From Swaminathania salitolerans (GTDB lineage Bacteria; Pseudomonadota; Alphaproteobacteria; Acetobacterales; Acetobacteraceae), in assembly GCF_007988945.1 (NCBI RefSeq), contig NZ_BJVC01000003.1, forward strand, positions 186,001 to 250,000: a stretch of DNA of 64,000 nt. Direction: 5' to 3'. Below the pieces are notes generated by a model. The model was not told where the DNA came from. It searched no databases and saw only the letters and a program-made list of their open reading frames with translations. Below, piece by piece: positions 9,190-18,547 of this stretch (positions are counted from its first letter, which is position 1; every line of letters begins with the position of its first letter). A program made the translations under genes and the position numbers.

Positions 9190-10656
9190 TCAGACGATCT
9201 TCTCGTCATGGGGCGCCGCAGTCCGACCGCGTGCCGAACCGGTGCGATGATTGATCATCGTGTCCTCGATCTTTTCGAGCGAGACCCCTTTTGTCTCGGG
9301 CACGAGCCCCATGACGAACCAGGCACCGAGGATCCCGCATCCCGCGAACAGCCACATCGAAAACGCACCGTGGAAATGATCCATCAGATATCTGTTCTCG
9401 TTCAGCATCGGGAAAAACTGGCTCACGAGAAAATTGGCCGCCCACTGGAAACAGACCGTGAGACTGATACCGACCGCGCGGAAACGGTTGGGGAAGATCT
9501 CCGAGATCAGGATCCATGCGATCGGCCCCCAGGAGAAACCGAAGGTCAGCATGAAGACGATCATGCCGGTCAGCGCGAGAAGTCCGGTCGTCTGGGTGTA
9601 AAGCGCCACAGAAACGATCAGCAGACCGATGACCATTCCGATCGAACCCCAGAAAATGAGGGGTTTGCGACCGTGCTTGTCGACGATCCAGGCATTGATC
9701 ACGCATCCTGCGAGAAGAGCCAGTCCGATCCAGATCGTCTGGAACAAGGCGGCCTGATAGCTGCCGCTGGTCGATTTAAGCAGCATCGGCGCGTAATACA
9801 TCATCACGTTGATACCGGTGATCTGCTGCATCCCGCCGATCATCGCGCCTACGAAGATGATCCAGCGCGCCCGGGGATCACGCAGAACCCTTGCGAAGCC
9901 GAGAGAAGTCTTCGCAGCATCGTTCAGCGATTGCTGGATCTCGCGGAGGAGGTTCCGTGCATGTCCCTCGTTCGAGATACGTGTCAGGGTTTTGAGCGCC
10001 TCGTCGTGCCTGCCCTTGAGCACGTGCCAGCGCGGCGATTCGGGAATGCAGAATATGACAGCGCAAAAAAGGATACAGGGGACGATTTCCGACCCGAACA
10101 TCCAGCGCCATCCCATATCCACGAGCCATTCCGACGTGGCGGACCGGGCAATCAGATAATTGACGATAAACACCACGACCTGACCGAAGACGATGGCGAA
10201 CTGCTCCATGCTGAGCGCTCGACCGCGCATGTCCTTCGGCGAGACCTCGGACATGTACATGGGCGATACGGCCGAGGCGACGCCCACCGCAATGCCTCCG
10301 ATCATGCGATAGATGACGAACCAGGTGAAATCATCCGTAATCGCCGTTCCGACCGACTGGATACTGAACAGCAGCGCGCAGATGAACAGGGTCATGCGTC
10401 TGCCGACGCGATCGGCCATGACACCGGAAAGCAGGGCACCGATCATGCAACCGACGACCACATTGGAGACGGCCCAACCGGTCTGTGCAGGGGAGAGTTT
10501 GAAATATTCGGTCAGCGGCGTGATCGCCCCGGAAATGACCGAAGTGTCGTAACCGAACAGGATACCGCCCAGGGCGGCAATCGCACAGATGCGCAGCACA
10601 TAACCGACGTCGTGACGCTCGGATTGCACCATAACCACGTCTCTGATTTTCTTCAT
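9190..10656 (-). CDS. iolT: MFS sugar-porter family transporter, probable myo-inositol permease
   Basis: A 488-residue inner-membrane proton symporter of the sugar porter family, with 12 predicted membrane helices. It shows the signatures GGILFGYDTSVISGA in helix 1, DRVGRRMTL in loop 2-3, PESPRWHV at the end of helix 6, QQITGINVMMYY in helix 7 and VPETKG after helix 12. These are shared with bacterial inositol transporters such as Bacillus IolT and with xylose/galactose porters. A strong GAGGAG site precedes the ATG. Its position between iolG and the second dehydrogenase gene supports myo-inositol uptake. A 198-base gap before it carries an inverted repeat and a hairpin, so it may have its own promoter. 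Confidence 0.85.
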   Translation of the reverse strand: MKKIRDVVMVQSERHDVGYVLRICAIAALGGILFGYDTSVISGAITPLTEYFKLSPAQTGWAVSNVVVGCMIGALLSGVMADRVGRRMTLFICALLFSIQSVGTAITDDFTWFVIYRMIGGIAVGVASAVSPMYMSEVSPKDMRGRALSMEQFAIVFGQVVVFIVNYLIARSATSEWLVDMGWRWMFGSEIVPCILFCAVIFCIPESPRWHVLKGRHDEALKTLTRISNEGHARNLLREIQQSLNDAAKTSLGFARVLRDPRARWIIFVGAMIGGMQQITGINVMMYYAPMLLKSTSGSYQAALFQTIWIGLALLAGCVINAWIVDKHGRKPLIFWGSIGMVIGLLIVSVALYTQTTGLLALTGMIVFMLTFGFSWGPIAWILISEIFPNRFRAVGISLTVCFQWAANFLVSQFFPMLNENRYLMDHFHGAFSMWLFAGCGILGAWFVMGLVPETKGVSLEKIEDTMINHRTGSARGRTAAPHDEKIV

Positions 10657-10702
10657 GGTCAGCTTCTCCTCGCCCGGCTGCCTGAGCCGGTAGGGAAATC
10701 AG

Positions 10703-10716
10703 TTTCGTAATCGAAA
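10703..10716. promoter_or_regulatory. Inverted repeat TTTCG-N4-CGAAA before the transporter gene
   Basis: A perfect 5-bp inverted repeat lies 47 to 60 bases upstream of the transporter start codon, in the largest gap of the inositol operon. It could be an operator for a separate transporter promoter. No assigned regulator. Confidence 0.3.
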
Positions 10717-10753
10717 TGTTATTGACTATGCGCGTCACGCCATTTCCGGACAG

Positions 10754-10784
10754 GCTCCCGCTGCGGCCTTGTCGCAACGGGAGC
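10754..10784. other. Stem-loop between iolG and iolT
   Basis: GCTCCCG pairs with CGGGAGC, and inside this TGCG pairs with CGCA, giving an 11-bp interrupted GC-rich stem. No T-run follows on either strand, so it is more likely an RNA-stability or partial-termination element than a full terminator. It would lower or stabilise expression between iolG and the transporter. Confidence 0.4.
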
Positions 10785-10854
10785 TGCACCGGGAAACACG
10801 GTTTGACGCCCGCTTGCCTGGCCCGGTGGCCCCTTTCTGGAAAGAGGCCCGGCC

Positions 10855-11868
10855 CTAGCGATCGTAAAACGCGGGACGATCCATCATGGTGATCGGTTCG
10901 ATACGCCCGCTTTCCTGGGCCTTCACGCACACATCGGCAGCGACGGAGGCACAGTATCCGTCCCAGGACGTGGCACCGTTGAGCTTTCCGGCTTTCACGC
11001 CATCGACGAAATCCTGCAGCTCGACGTCGTAGGCCGCGATGAAACGATCCTTCCAGTCGGTCATGATCTCGCAAGACTGTTTCGCCGATTTCCTCACCTC
11101 GACTGCAGCCGGCAGCGGCAGGATTGCCTCGCCCAGTTCACCGACCACGGCGCATTTGATGTCGTAGCCGTACTGACAATTCACGAAGACCTCGACATCG
11201 ATACGAATTCCCTTGCGCGTCTCGAGCATGATGATCTGGGGATCGCGCATATGAGGCAGGGCTTTGGATGTGCGCCGCGGGAAGACGACCTGCGCACTGA
11301 CATAATCGTCCGCGAGCATCCAGCGGAAAACATCGAGCTCGTGCACCAATGTGTCGGTGACAGACATCTGGATCGTGTAGTTCTCACCGACACGGGCATT
11401 GCGATGCGCAGCGTGGACCATCAGCACCTCGCCGATCTCACCTGCATCGATCAGCTTCTTCAGGGCACGATAGCCGGAATCGTAGGGACGCATGAATCCG
11501 ACCTGGACAAGCCGCCGCCCGAGTGCCGCCTCGGTCTCGACGATTTTCCGGCAATCCTCTGCCTCGGTCGCCAGCGGCTTCTCGCAGAACACATATTTTC
11601 CGTGCTTCAGCGCCTCGAGCACATATTGAGCGTGCGTCCCGCCCCAGGAGGTCACGATGATCGCCTCGACTTCCGGGAGAGCGATCAGCGCTTCGCCCGA
11701 CTCAGGCACCTTCGCATCCGGCGCATATTTATCCGCGACCTCGCGCGCGCGGGCGAGATTGACATCCGTGATCGCGACGATCTCGGCGCCGGAAACCACC
11801 TGCATGCAACGACGGGTATGGTCTTCACCGATAGCGCCTGCGCCGATGACACCGATTTTGAGAGTCAT
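10855..11868 (-). CDS. iolG: Inositol 2-dehydrogenase
   Basis: A 337-residue Gfo/Idh/MocA enzyme that oxidises myo-inositol to 2-keto-myo-inositol (scyllo-inosose) with NAD+, the first step of the pathway. The Rossmann motif [12 protein letters not shown] is at residues 6-17. The catalytic residues fall exactly where Bacillus subtilis IolG has them: Lys97 in FCEKPLA, Asp172 and His176 in [11 protein letters not shown]. It lies 21 bases after iolB in the leftward inositol operon, with a CGGAG site before the ATG. Confidence 0.95.
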   Translation of the reverse strand: MTLKIGVIGAGAIGEDHTRRCMQVVSGAEIVAITDVNLARAREVADKYAPDAKVPESGEALIALPEVEAIIVTSWGGTHAQYVLEALKHGKYVFCEKPLATEAEDCRKIVETEAALGRRLVQVGFMRPYDSGYRALKKLIDAGEIGEVLMVHAAHRNARVGENYTIQMSVTDTLVHELDVFRWMLADDYVSAQVVFPRRTSKALPHMRDPQIIMLETRKGIRIDVEVFVNCQYGYDIKCAVVGELGEAILPLPAAVEVRKSAKQSCEIMTDWKDRFIAAYDVELQDFVDGVKAGKLNGATSWDGYCASVAADVCVKAQESGRIEPITMMDRPAFYDR

Positions 11869-11889
11869 TGTTCCGAACTCCGTTCTGGA

Positions 11890-12690
11890 TCAATAGGGAA
11901 GATGGGCCTGATCGGGATCCATGGAGAATTTCCATGCCCGGCGCGGACCCGCCATGACGTTGAGATAATAGAGATCGAAGCCATGAGGTGCTCCGACCGG
12001 GTGATACCCTTTCGGCACGAGCACGACGTCGCGATCGGCAACGGCCATGGCCTCGTCGAGCGAACCGTCCTTCGTGTAGACACGCTGCAGCGCAAAACCG
12101 CTGCCGCGTTTCAGACGGTGGTAATAGGTTTCCTCGAGATAGGTCTCATTGGGAAAATCATCCGTGTCGTGCTTGTGCGGCGGATAACTCGACCAATGTC
12201 CTCCGGGAGTAATGACCTCGACGACGAGCAGCGTCTCGGCTGGCGCCGTATCGGGCAGGATATTGCGAACGAAGCGCTGATTGGTGCCCGATCCTCGCGT
12301 CAGCTCTCCCACCTCTGCGGGTGGGATGACGCGCGCCGGATATTTTCCCTTGGCAGGCGAAGCACAGACGGCCAGTTCTACCTCTGTCTCCGCTTCGACG
12401 CGCCACTCTGCACCGGAGGGCAGATAGACCGACCAGGGCAGACCGCTGAACGGGTCCATACGCTCACCGAGAACGCCGAAATCCTGTCCGGCACCGGTGA
12501 TGCGCGCCTTGCCGCTGACCAGAACGAGGCAGACCTCGTTCGGGCCCGTGCGATCGGAAACGCTCTCACCGACCGAGAGCTTGCGGACGTTGAAACCGAT
12601 ATAGCCCCAACCTGCCGAGTCCGGTGTCACCGAGACGGTGCAGCGTTCGGCGTCAGGTTCGTGAGAGTGAATGAGAAGCTTCGAACTCAT
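11890..12690 (-). CDS. iolB: 5-deoxy-glucuronate isomerase
   Basis: A 266-residue double-cupin protein of the KduI/IolB family. It isomerises 5-deoxy-D-glucuronate to 2-deoxy-5-keto-D-gluconate in inositol breakdown. The metal-binding cupin motif is visible in WSSYPPHKHDTDDFPNETYLE (His, His, Glu ligands), with the C-terminal histidine in KGYHPVGAPHGFDLYYLN. The first half VSVTPDSAGWGYIGFNVRKL matches family members. Its start codon overlaps the stop of iolE by the ATGA arrangement, so the two are translationally coupled. Confidence 0.95.
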   Translation of the reverse strand: MSSKLLIHSHEPDAERCTVSVTPDSAGWGYIGFNVRKLSVGESVSDRTGPNEVCLVLVSGKARITGAGQDFGVLGERMDPFSGLPWSVYLPSGAEWRVEAETEVELAVCASPAKGKYPARVIPPAEVGELTRGSGTNQRFVRNILPDTAPAETLLVVEVITPGGHWSSYPPHKHDTDDFPNETYLEETYYHRLKRGSGFALQRVYTKDGSLDEAMAVADRDVVLVPKGYHPVGAPHGFDLYYLNVMAGPRRAWKFSMDPDQAHLPY

Positions 12691-13574
12691 GACAGATGTC
12701 CCGTAGCTACAAGGGTATCGATCAGGTAATTCCGACCCATCCGCGCATAAACGAGAGGGTTGGCAATCTCGGGATCCTGCTCCGCTTCGAGCACGATCCA
12801 GCCGTCATAATCGGGAAGCTCGCGCAACACGCGCGCATAGTCGATGCAGCCGTCACCCGGCACGGTAAACACGCCGGACAGCACGCTGCGCAGGAAGCTC
12901 CAGTCATAGACATCGGCCTGGGCGCGTTTGAAAGGACGGATATCCTTGCCGTGCACATGCCCTATGCGCGCACGATAGGTGCGAGCGAGTTCGGCCGGAT
13001 CCGATCCGCCCCAGAGCGCATGACCCGTATCGAGAAGCAGCCTGACCGACGGGCCGGTCTTGTCCATGAAGCGCGCGATATCGTCCCGCGACTGGACGAC
13101 CGTCCCCATATGATGATGGTAGACGAGATCGATCCCGTGATCGGCAAGATGATCCGCAACGACGGTCATGCGGCGGGCAAACGTGTCCCATTCGCCACTT
13201 TCCAGGACAGGGCGCTGCGAAAGCGGCGTGTCGATCTGCCCGTGAATGGCGTTGGACGTCTCAGCCGCGATGCAGACCTTGCACCCCATTCCCTTGAGCA
13301 GTTCGAGGCGCGGCCGGAGCGCGGCGATCTCTTCTTCGGCGCTCCGGGTCAGAAGCTCTGTCGACCACCATCCCGAAATGAATGCGAGACCGAACGGCTC
13401 GAGCGCCGCTTTCATTTCCGCAACGGTCTGGGGAAATTTATGCCCCAGTTCCATGCCCTCGATACCTGCCTTCCTCGCCTGGGCCAGGCACATCTCAAGC
13501 GTGGTGCTTGCCCCGACAGACTGCATGTCGTCATTGGACCAGATGATCGGATTGGCACCTATTCTGATCGTCAT
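12687..13574 (-). CDS. iolE: Myo-inosose-2 dehydratase
   Basis: A 295-residue TIM-barrel protein of the xylose-isomerase-like superfamily. It removes water from scyllo-inosose to give 3D-trihydroxycyclohexane-1,2-dione. The family start IRIGANPIIWSNDDMQ is present, followed by EGMELGHKFPQT, YHHHMGTVVQS with metal-binding histidines, LLLDTGHALWGGSDP and HVHGKDIRP. A very good GAGGAGG ribosome site precedes the ATG at 13574. It lies between iolD (40-base gap) and iolB (4-base overlap). Confidence 0.95.
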   Translation of the reverse strand: MTIRIGANPIIWSNDDMQSVGASTTLEMCLAQARKAGIEGMELGHKFPQTVAEMKAALEPFGLAFISGWWSTELLTRSAEEEIAALRPRLELLKGMGCKVCIAAETSNAIHGQIDTPLSQRPVLESGEWDTFARRMTVVADHLADHGIDLVYHHHMGTVVQSRDDIARFMDKTGPSVRLLLDTGHALWGGSDPAELARTYRARIGHVHGKDIRPFKRAQADVYDWSFLRSVLSGVFTVPGDGCIDYARVLRELPDYDGWIVLEAEQDPEIANPLVYARMGRNYLIDTLVATGHLS

Positions 13575-13613
13575 TCTTTCCTCCTCGTCCTTGCGGATCG
13601 ATCCCCTGAGCCC

Positions 13614-15470
13614 TCAGTTTCCGATGCGCTGCGCGCCACGCTTGCGCTCGTAATCGGTACGGGCTTTCTTCACCGGCTCACGGGACGAGATCTCGGGGAC
13701 GACCACATCCCACCAGGCGCCGCCATCGGTCGTCATCGGACCGGGATCCGTATCGATCACGATGACGCTCGTACGATCGCACGAGCGCGCGCGGTCCACA
13801 GCTTCGCTGAGCGCCTCGAGACAGGTCACTTTCTCCGCATGCGCGCCCAATCCGCGGGCCAGCTGAACGAAATCGATCTCGAACGGGCGAACCTGACGGC
13901 AATCTTCCCAGAGATTGTTGAACGGCGCGCCGCCGCATTCCTGCTGCAACCGGTTAATGCAGGCGTAACCATGGTTGTCGAGCAGAACGACGATCAGCTT
14001 CTGGTTCAGCATGACCGATGTCGCGATCTCGGAATTCAGCATGAGATACGAGCCATCGCCGATCATGACGATCACTTCGCGTTCGGGACAGGCCATCTTG
14101 ACCCCGAGCGCACCGGCCAGCTCATACCCCATACAGGAAAACCCGTATTCCATATGGTAGCCGCCCGGCTGTTCGGCCTGCCAGTGCTTCTGCAACTCGG
14201 CCGGCAACCCGCCTGCGGCACAGACCACCGTATCGGTGGGGCGTCCGACGCGCTGCACGGCACCGATGACCTGCGCATCGGTCGGCAATGTCGTCTGGCT
14301 TGCCTCGGGCAGAGCCTGATACCGCGCCGAGATCTCCATCCAGGCGCGGTATTCGGCCCCGGCCTTGTCCGTCCATGCAGAATCGGCCTTCCAGTCGCCA
14401 AGCCCGGCCTCGAGCGAGGTCAGAGACCGCGCGGCATCGCCGACCACGGCGAGCGCCTGATGCTTCGTTGCATCGAATGTCTGCACGTTGAGGGACACGA
14501 TCTTCATATTGGGATTGGCAAACAACCCCCAGGATCCAGTCGTGAAATCGGCAAGACGCGTGCCGACAGCGATCACGAGATCGGCCTCCGCCGCCATGGC
14601 ATTCGCCGCGGAACTCCCGCTCACGCCGATACCGCCCATGTTCAACGGGTTCGAGGTCGGCAGGGACGAGCGTCCTGCCTGGGTTTCTCCCACCGGAATG
14701 CCTTTCGCGGCACAGAACGATGCGAGCTGCTGTTCCATCCCGGCATAGAGCACGCCTCCGCCTGCGATGACGAGCGGCTTGCGCGATGTCCGGATGAGCG
14801 CCAGCGCGTCCTCGAGCTCCCTCTCATCCGCCAATGGGCGACGGATGCGATGGATCCGCTCGGCAAAGAAATGCTCCGGATAATCATAGGCCTCGGCCTG
14901 GACATCCTGACAAAGCGACAAGGTCACCGGACCGCATTCGGCAGGATCGGTCAGCACGCTCATGGCCCGTGCAAAAGCAGGGATAAGCTGCTCGGGGCGC
15001 GTGATACGATCGAAATAGCGCGATACGGAGCGGAAGGCATCGCTCGCGCTCACCGTGCCATCGCCGAAATCCTCGACCTGCTGCAATACCGGGTCAGGAA
15101 TACGGTTGGCGAAGATGTCGCCAGGCAGGAGCAACAGGGGCAGCCGGTTGACATGCGCAACCGCAGCGCCCGTCACCATATTGAGCGCGCCCGGCCCGAT
15201 CGAGCTCGTACAGGCCATGGCCTGACGGCGGCGCGATGCCTTGGCAAAAGCGGTCGCCGCATGAACCATACCCTGCTCGTTATGGCCACGAAGGGTCGGA
15301 AGCTTATGACGCTGCTCGTGCAGCGCCTCACCGATACCGGCAACGTTGCCATGACCGAAAATTGCCCACACACCGGCAAAAAAAGGCTCGATGCGCCCGT
15401 CTATCTCGGTCTTCTGCGCCATCATCGCCCGTACCAGGGCCTGGCTCATGGTCAAACGGATCGTTTTCAT
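13614..15470 (-). CDS. iolD: 3D-(3,5/4)-trihydroxycyclohexane-1,2-dione acylhydrolase
   Basis: A 618-residue thiamine-diphosphate enzyme that opens the inositol ring by hydrolysing the 1,2-dione to 5-deoxy-glucuronate. The N-terminal domain carries IFGHGNVAGIGEAL with the start of the ThDP-binding half-site, the middle domain is the usual FAD-like fold, and the C-terminal ThDP/Mg motif is MIGDGSYLMLNSEIA. The family start MKTIRLTMSQALVRAM places the start at 15470, although the frame is open further upstream into the neighbouring gene's tail. It follows iolC after 22 bases. Confidence 0.95.
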   Translation of the reverse strand: MKTIRLTMSQALVRAMMAQKTEIDGRIEPFFAGVWAIFGHGNVAGIGEALHEQRHKLPTLRGHNEQGMVHAATAFAKASRRRQAMACTSSIGPGALNMVTGAAVAHVNRLPLLLLPGDIFANRIPDPVLQQVEDFGDGTVSASDAFRSVSRYFDRITRPEQLIPAFARAMSVLTDPAECGPVTLSLCQDVQAEAYDYPEHFFAERIHRIRRPLADERELEDALALIRTSRKPLVIAGGGVLYAGMEQQLASFCAAKGIPVGETQAGRSSLPTSNPLNMGGIGVSGSSAANAMAAEADLVIAVGTRLADFTTGSWGLFANPNMKIVSLNVQTFDATKHQALAVVGDAARSLTSLEAGLGDWKADSAWTDKAGAEYRAWMEISARYQALPEASQTTLPTDAQVIGAVQRVGRPTDTVVCAAGGLPAELQKHWQAEQPGGYHMEYGFSCMGYELAGALGVKMACPEREVIVMIGDGSYLMLNSEIATSVMLNQKLIVVLLDNHGYACINRLQQECGGAPFNNLWEDCRQVRPFEIDFVQLARGLGAHAEKVTCLEALSEAVDRARSCDRTSVIVIDTDPGPMTTDGGAWWDVVVPEISSREPVKKARTDYERKRGAQRIGN

Positions 15471-15492
15471 TCCGCAATACTCTTTTCTGGCG

Positions 15493-17418
15493 TTAGGCTG
15501 ACGTACCGGCAAGAACCGCGCGATCGCGCGCCTGCCAGGCTTCCACGAAGGCTTCGAACCGCTTTGCCATTTCTGCCACAGCCTGCGCGTCGGTCGTCTT
15601 CCCCGCGAGCCAGTCGCGGGCGGGTTGGGCGAAGATCGTACGACCGATCGCAAAGCCCTTGACCCAGGGCGTTGCAGCGGAGGCCCGGAAGGCGTCCATC
15701 AACTCCTCGGCAGGCGCATCGAGTCCGAGGATCACGACGCCACGACAATGCGGATCGCGCGCCTCGATTACGGCGCCGATCTTCTTCCACGCCTCGGGAT
15801 CGCGTTGCCCCTCGAGTTTCCACCAGTCGGGCCGCAGGCCCTTGTCGTAGAGACGCGACAGGATCGAGGAAACCGTATCCGCGGTCAGGGTGCCATTCTT
15901 GCCGGCAATGATCTCGATCAGGATTTCCTTGCCGAGCTTGCGACAGGCATCCTGGGCCCGGATCAGTTCCCGCTCCTGACGGAGTTTCAGTTCCTCGGAG
16001 TCATCGGGATGATAGAAGCAGAGGCATTTGATGACCTGCTCGCCCGGCCATTCCACCAGATGCGCGCCGAGAGAGCCGCCGCATTCGAAATCGAGCGGAC
16101 GCGAACCCGTCTTCTCTATGGGACGGGCAATCCAGAGCCCGGCATGGGACGCCTCGAACAATGCATCCTGCCCGTAGCGCCCGTCCATGAACACACCGAA
16201 CCCCGGACGCCCTCTGGCAACCGTTCGGGCCGCCTCGATCGCCAGTTTCTTGAATGCGGGGATCCGGTCGAACGATGCGCCGACCGCGCTTGCGATCTCC
16301 TCGAGCTGCAGACGATGATCGCAGGCCAGCGCCATGATCGGCGTCGCCTGCGCGCGCCGGGTGGTGACCCAGTGCAGATGGTTGAGCTCCCGGTCGCGGC
16401 GCAATGCCCGCTGCGTGCTGCCATGTTCGAGAAACCATGTCAGCTCTTCCCAGGTCGGTATTTCCGAAGAGCAGAGAAGACGGGAAACCGCGAATGCCCC
16501 GCAGGCATTGGCGAAGCGGCAGCATTCGGCAATCGGCTCACCTCTCACCCAGCCGCGGAGAAAACCGGACATGAACGCATCGCCGGCGCCGAGCGTGTTA
16601 TAGACCTCGACCGGGAAGCCCGGCCCCGAGATACCGTCATCCAGCGAGTCGGGTATTTCGCCCTCGAAAACGACACATCCCATCGGTCCGCGCTTGCAGA
16701 CGATCGTGCCTTTCGACACCTTGCGGATCGCGCGGATCGCCTCGAGCGTATCCTCACTCCCGCCGGCGATATGCAATTCCTCCTCGGTGCCGACGATCAG
16801 ATCGCATTCCGGCAGAATTTCCATGAGATGGCGGGTTACGTTGTCGGAACGCACATAGCGGGATTCACCATCGCCGATCCCGGCCAGTCCCCAGAGGTTC
16901 GGGCGATAATCGACATCGATGGCGACCTTGCCGCCATGCGCGTGCACGAGTTTCATCGCCTTGCGCTGCGCCTTCGCCGAATGCGGGCGCGAGAAATGCG
17001 TACCGCTCACGACGATCGCCTTCGTCCGGGCGATGAGCGCCGGATCGATATCGTCCTCGTCGAGAGCGCCATCGGCGCAATCGGTGCGATAGAACAGAAG
17101 GGGGAAATTTTCCCTGTCCCGCACCCCGAGAATGGCCAGTGCCGTGAAACGCTCGGGATCGACCTTCACGCCATCCGTACACACGCCCTCACGCTGCAGC
17201 TGCTCGGTGATGAACCGGCCGAAATGCTCGTCGCCCACCCGGGTGATGAGGGCCGATTTGAGACCGAGACGGGACGTGCCGATCGAGATATTGGCAGGGC
17301 ATCCCCCGACGGCCTTGCTGAAACTGGCCATATCCTCAAGACGGCCACCGATCTGCTGGCCATACAGATCGACCGAAGAACGCCCTATTGCGACGATATC
17401 GAGATCCTGTTCACGCAT
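15493..17418 (-). CDS. iolC: 5-dehydro-2-deoxygluconokinase fused to DUF2090 domain
   Basis: A 641-residue two-domain protein. Residues about 1-335 are a PfkB-family kinase (AIGRSSVDLYGQQIGGRLED at the start, NTLGAGDAFMSGFLRG as the ATP/catalytic signature). It phosphorylates 2-deoxy-5-keto-gluconate. The remaining 300 residues are the DUF2090 TIM-barrel domain commonly attached to proteobacterial IolC (PIMALACDHR, then WWKLEG, then KGFAIGRTIF), thought to supply the aldolase step that gives DHAP and malonate semialdehyde. Start 17418 is chosen because AGGAG lies 7 bases upstream; a second ATG at 17436 is in frame. It is the first gene of the inositol operon. Confidence 0.93.
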   Translation of the reverse strand: MREQDLDIVAIGRSSVDLYGQQIGGRLEDMASFSKAVGGCPANISIGTSRLGLKSALITRVGDEHFGRFITEQLQREGVCTDGVKVDPERFTALAILGVRDRENFPLLFYRTDCADGALDEDDIDPALIARTKAIVVSGTHFSRPHSAKAQRKAMKLVHAHGGKVAIDVDYRPNLWGLAGIGDGESRYVRSDNVTRHLMEILPECDLIVGTEEELHIAGGSEDTLEAIRAIRKVSKGTIVCKRGPMGCVVFEGEIPDSLDDGISGPGFPVEVYNTLGAGDAFMSGFLRGWVRGEPIAECCRFANACGAFAVSRLLCSSEIPTWEELTWFLEHGSTQRALRRDRELNHLHWVTTRRAQATPIMALACDHRLQLEEIASAVGASFDRIPAFKKLAIEAARTVARGRPGFGVFMDGRYGQDALFEASHAGLWIARPIEKTGSRPLDFECGGSLGAHLVEWPGEQVIKCLCFYHPDDSEELKLRQERELIRAQDACRKLGKEILIEIIAGKNGTLTADTVSSILSRLYDKGLRPDWWKLEGQRDPEAWKKIGAVIEARDPHCRGVVILGLDAPAEELMDAFRASAATPWVKGFAIGRTIFAQPARDWLAGKTTDAQAVAEMAKRFEAFVEAWQARDRAVLAGTSA

Positions 17419-17454
17419 CCCCGACTCCTGCAGCATGTTACGTTGCTCATGATA

Positions 17455-17499
17455 AGAACATACATTCTGTTCTCAGTCACGGGATAGAACGTATATTCC
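17455..17499. promoter_or_regulatory. Paired IolR-type operators between iolC and its regulator
   Basis: Two related sites, AGAA-CATACA-TTCT (17455-17468) and AGAA-CGTATA-TTCC (17486-17499), lie in the divergent promoter gap. Both resemble the GGAA-N6-TTCC motif reported for the rhizobial inositol repressor IolR, an RpiR-family protein. They are 31 bases apart, about three helical turns, so two dimers could sit on one face of the DNA. Confidence 0.6.
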
Positions 17500-17578
17500 C
17501 TAAATTCTCTTAACATTGCACGCGTATGTGATTATCGGATCGACAGGCGCGCCCGATCGCGCCATTCAGAGATGCAGG

Positions 17579-18451
17579 ATGGGTCGTGATATTCCGATGG
17601 ATGAAACCGCTTTGACCGATTTTCCCAATGACGACGCGTCGGAGCTCTCCGATTTCGACGCATTTCATCATCGTCTGCGGCTCAGCTATGCAGGCCTGCC
17701 GCGCCGACTGGTGCAGCTCGCCGATTTCGTGACCAGAGAACCGGACGAGGTTGCCCTTGGCACGGTCAGCTCTCTGGCACATCAGGCAGGCGTACAGCCC
17801 TCGACCGTCGTCCGCTTTGCCCGGACGCTGGGATTTTCGGGATTTTCCGACATGCAGGCGGTATTCCGCGACCGGCTGCGCCTGCGCAATGTCACCTACA
17901 AGGATCGGGTGAGCGCGCTCCATCGCGGTGACGGACAGCCCCTCGAAGGGGCAACCATATTCAACGGATTCTTCGAAGCGGCCATGGAGTCGCTCCGCGC
18001 GCTTCAGAGCCATCTCATTCCCGAGCGTCTCGAAGCCGCGATCGCGACGCTCTCGGCTGCCGACTGCATCTATCTTCTGGGGCTCCGGCGCTCGATGCCG
18101 GTGATACGCTATCTTTCCTATCTGCTGGCCAAACTCGATATCCGCCATCAGATCATCGGGCTGGAAACCGGGATGGAAGAAGAGAGCTTCACCCATGCAG
18201 GGCCGCAGGACGCTGCCATCGTTCTGAGCTACACCGCCTATGCCCCACGCACGATCGAGCTCTTCAGGGCTCTGGAGGCCCGCTCGGTTCCGGTGATTGC
18301 CATGACGGACAGCGCCGCAAGTCCCGTCATTCCGGCCTCGGGCTTATGGCTGGAGGTGCACGAAGCCGATTTTCAGGGCTTCAGATCCAATGCGGCGTCC
18401 ATGGTCCTTGTCTCCACCCTCGCTGCCGCAGTGGCCGAACGGCGAGGCTGA
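17579..18451 (+). CDS. iolR: RpiR-family regulator, probable inositol repressor
   Basis: A 290-residue protein from this start. An N-terminal RpiR helix-turn-helix (LAHQAGVQPSTVVRFARTLG, FSGFSDMQAVFRDRL) is followed by a SIS sugar-phosphate-binding domain (IYLLGLRRSMPVIRYLSYLL, AAIVLSYTAYAPRTIEL, VIAMTDSAASP). It diverges from iolC with two operator-like sites between, the arrangement of the IolR repressor in rhizobia and other alphaproteobacteria. The inducer there is a phosphorylated inositol intermediate. The start is uncertain: TTG 17516 and ATG 17597 are in frame, and no candidate has a strong ribosome site. Confidence 0.88.
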   Translation: MGRDIPMDETALTDFPNDDASELSDFDAFHHRLRLSYAGLPRRLVQLADFVTREPDEVALGTVSSLAHQAGVQPSTVVRFARTLGFSGFSDMQAVFRDRLRLRNVTYKDRVSALHRGDGQPLEGATIFNGFFEAAMESLRALQSHLIPERLEAAIATLSAADCIYLLGLRRSMPVIRYLSYLLAKLDIRHQIIGLETGMEEESFTHAGPQDAAIVLSYTAYAPRTIELFRALEARSVPVIAMTDSAASPVIPASGLWLEVHEADFQGFRSNAASMVLVSTLAAAVAERRG

Positions 18452-18547
18452 GACGGCCCGGGTCACGAACCGGGTACGGGAGGGGAGCTGAGGCCATGCA
18501 TCGCCTCCGACAGCAGGGCTCGTCCCGACAAGCTGCGCTCGCCCCCT

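Noticed and set aside
12696-15662. A 988-codon open frame on the plus strand over iolE and iolD
   Set aside because: It is exactly antisense to two clear inositol genes in strong codon context. Its translation shows no domain and is rich in Arg, His and Asp, typical of shadows in high-GC genes.
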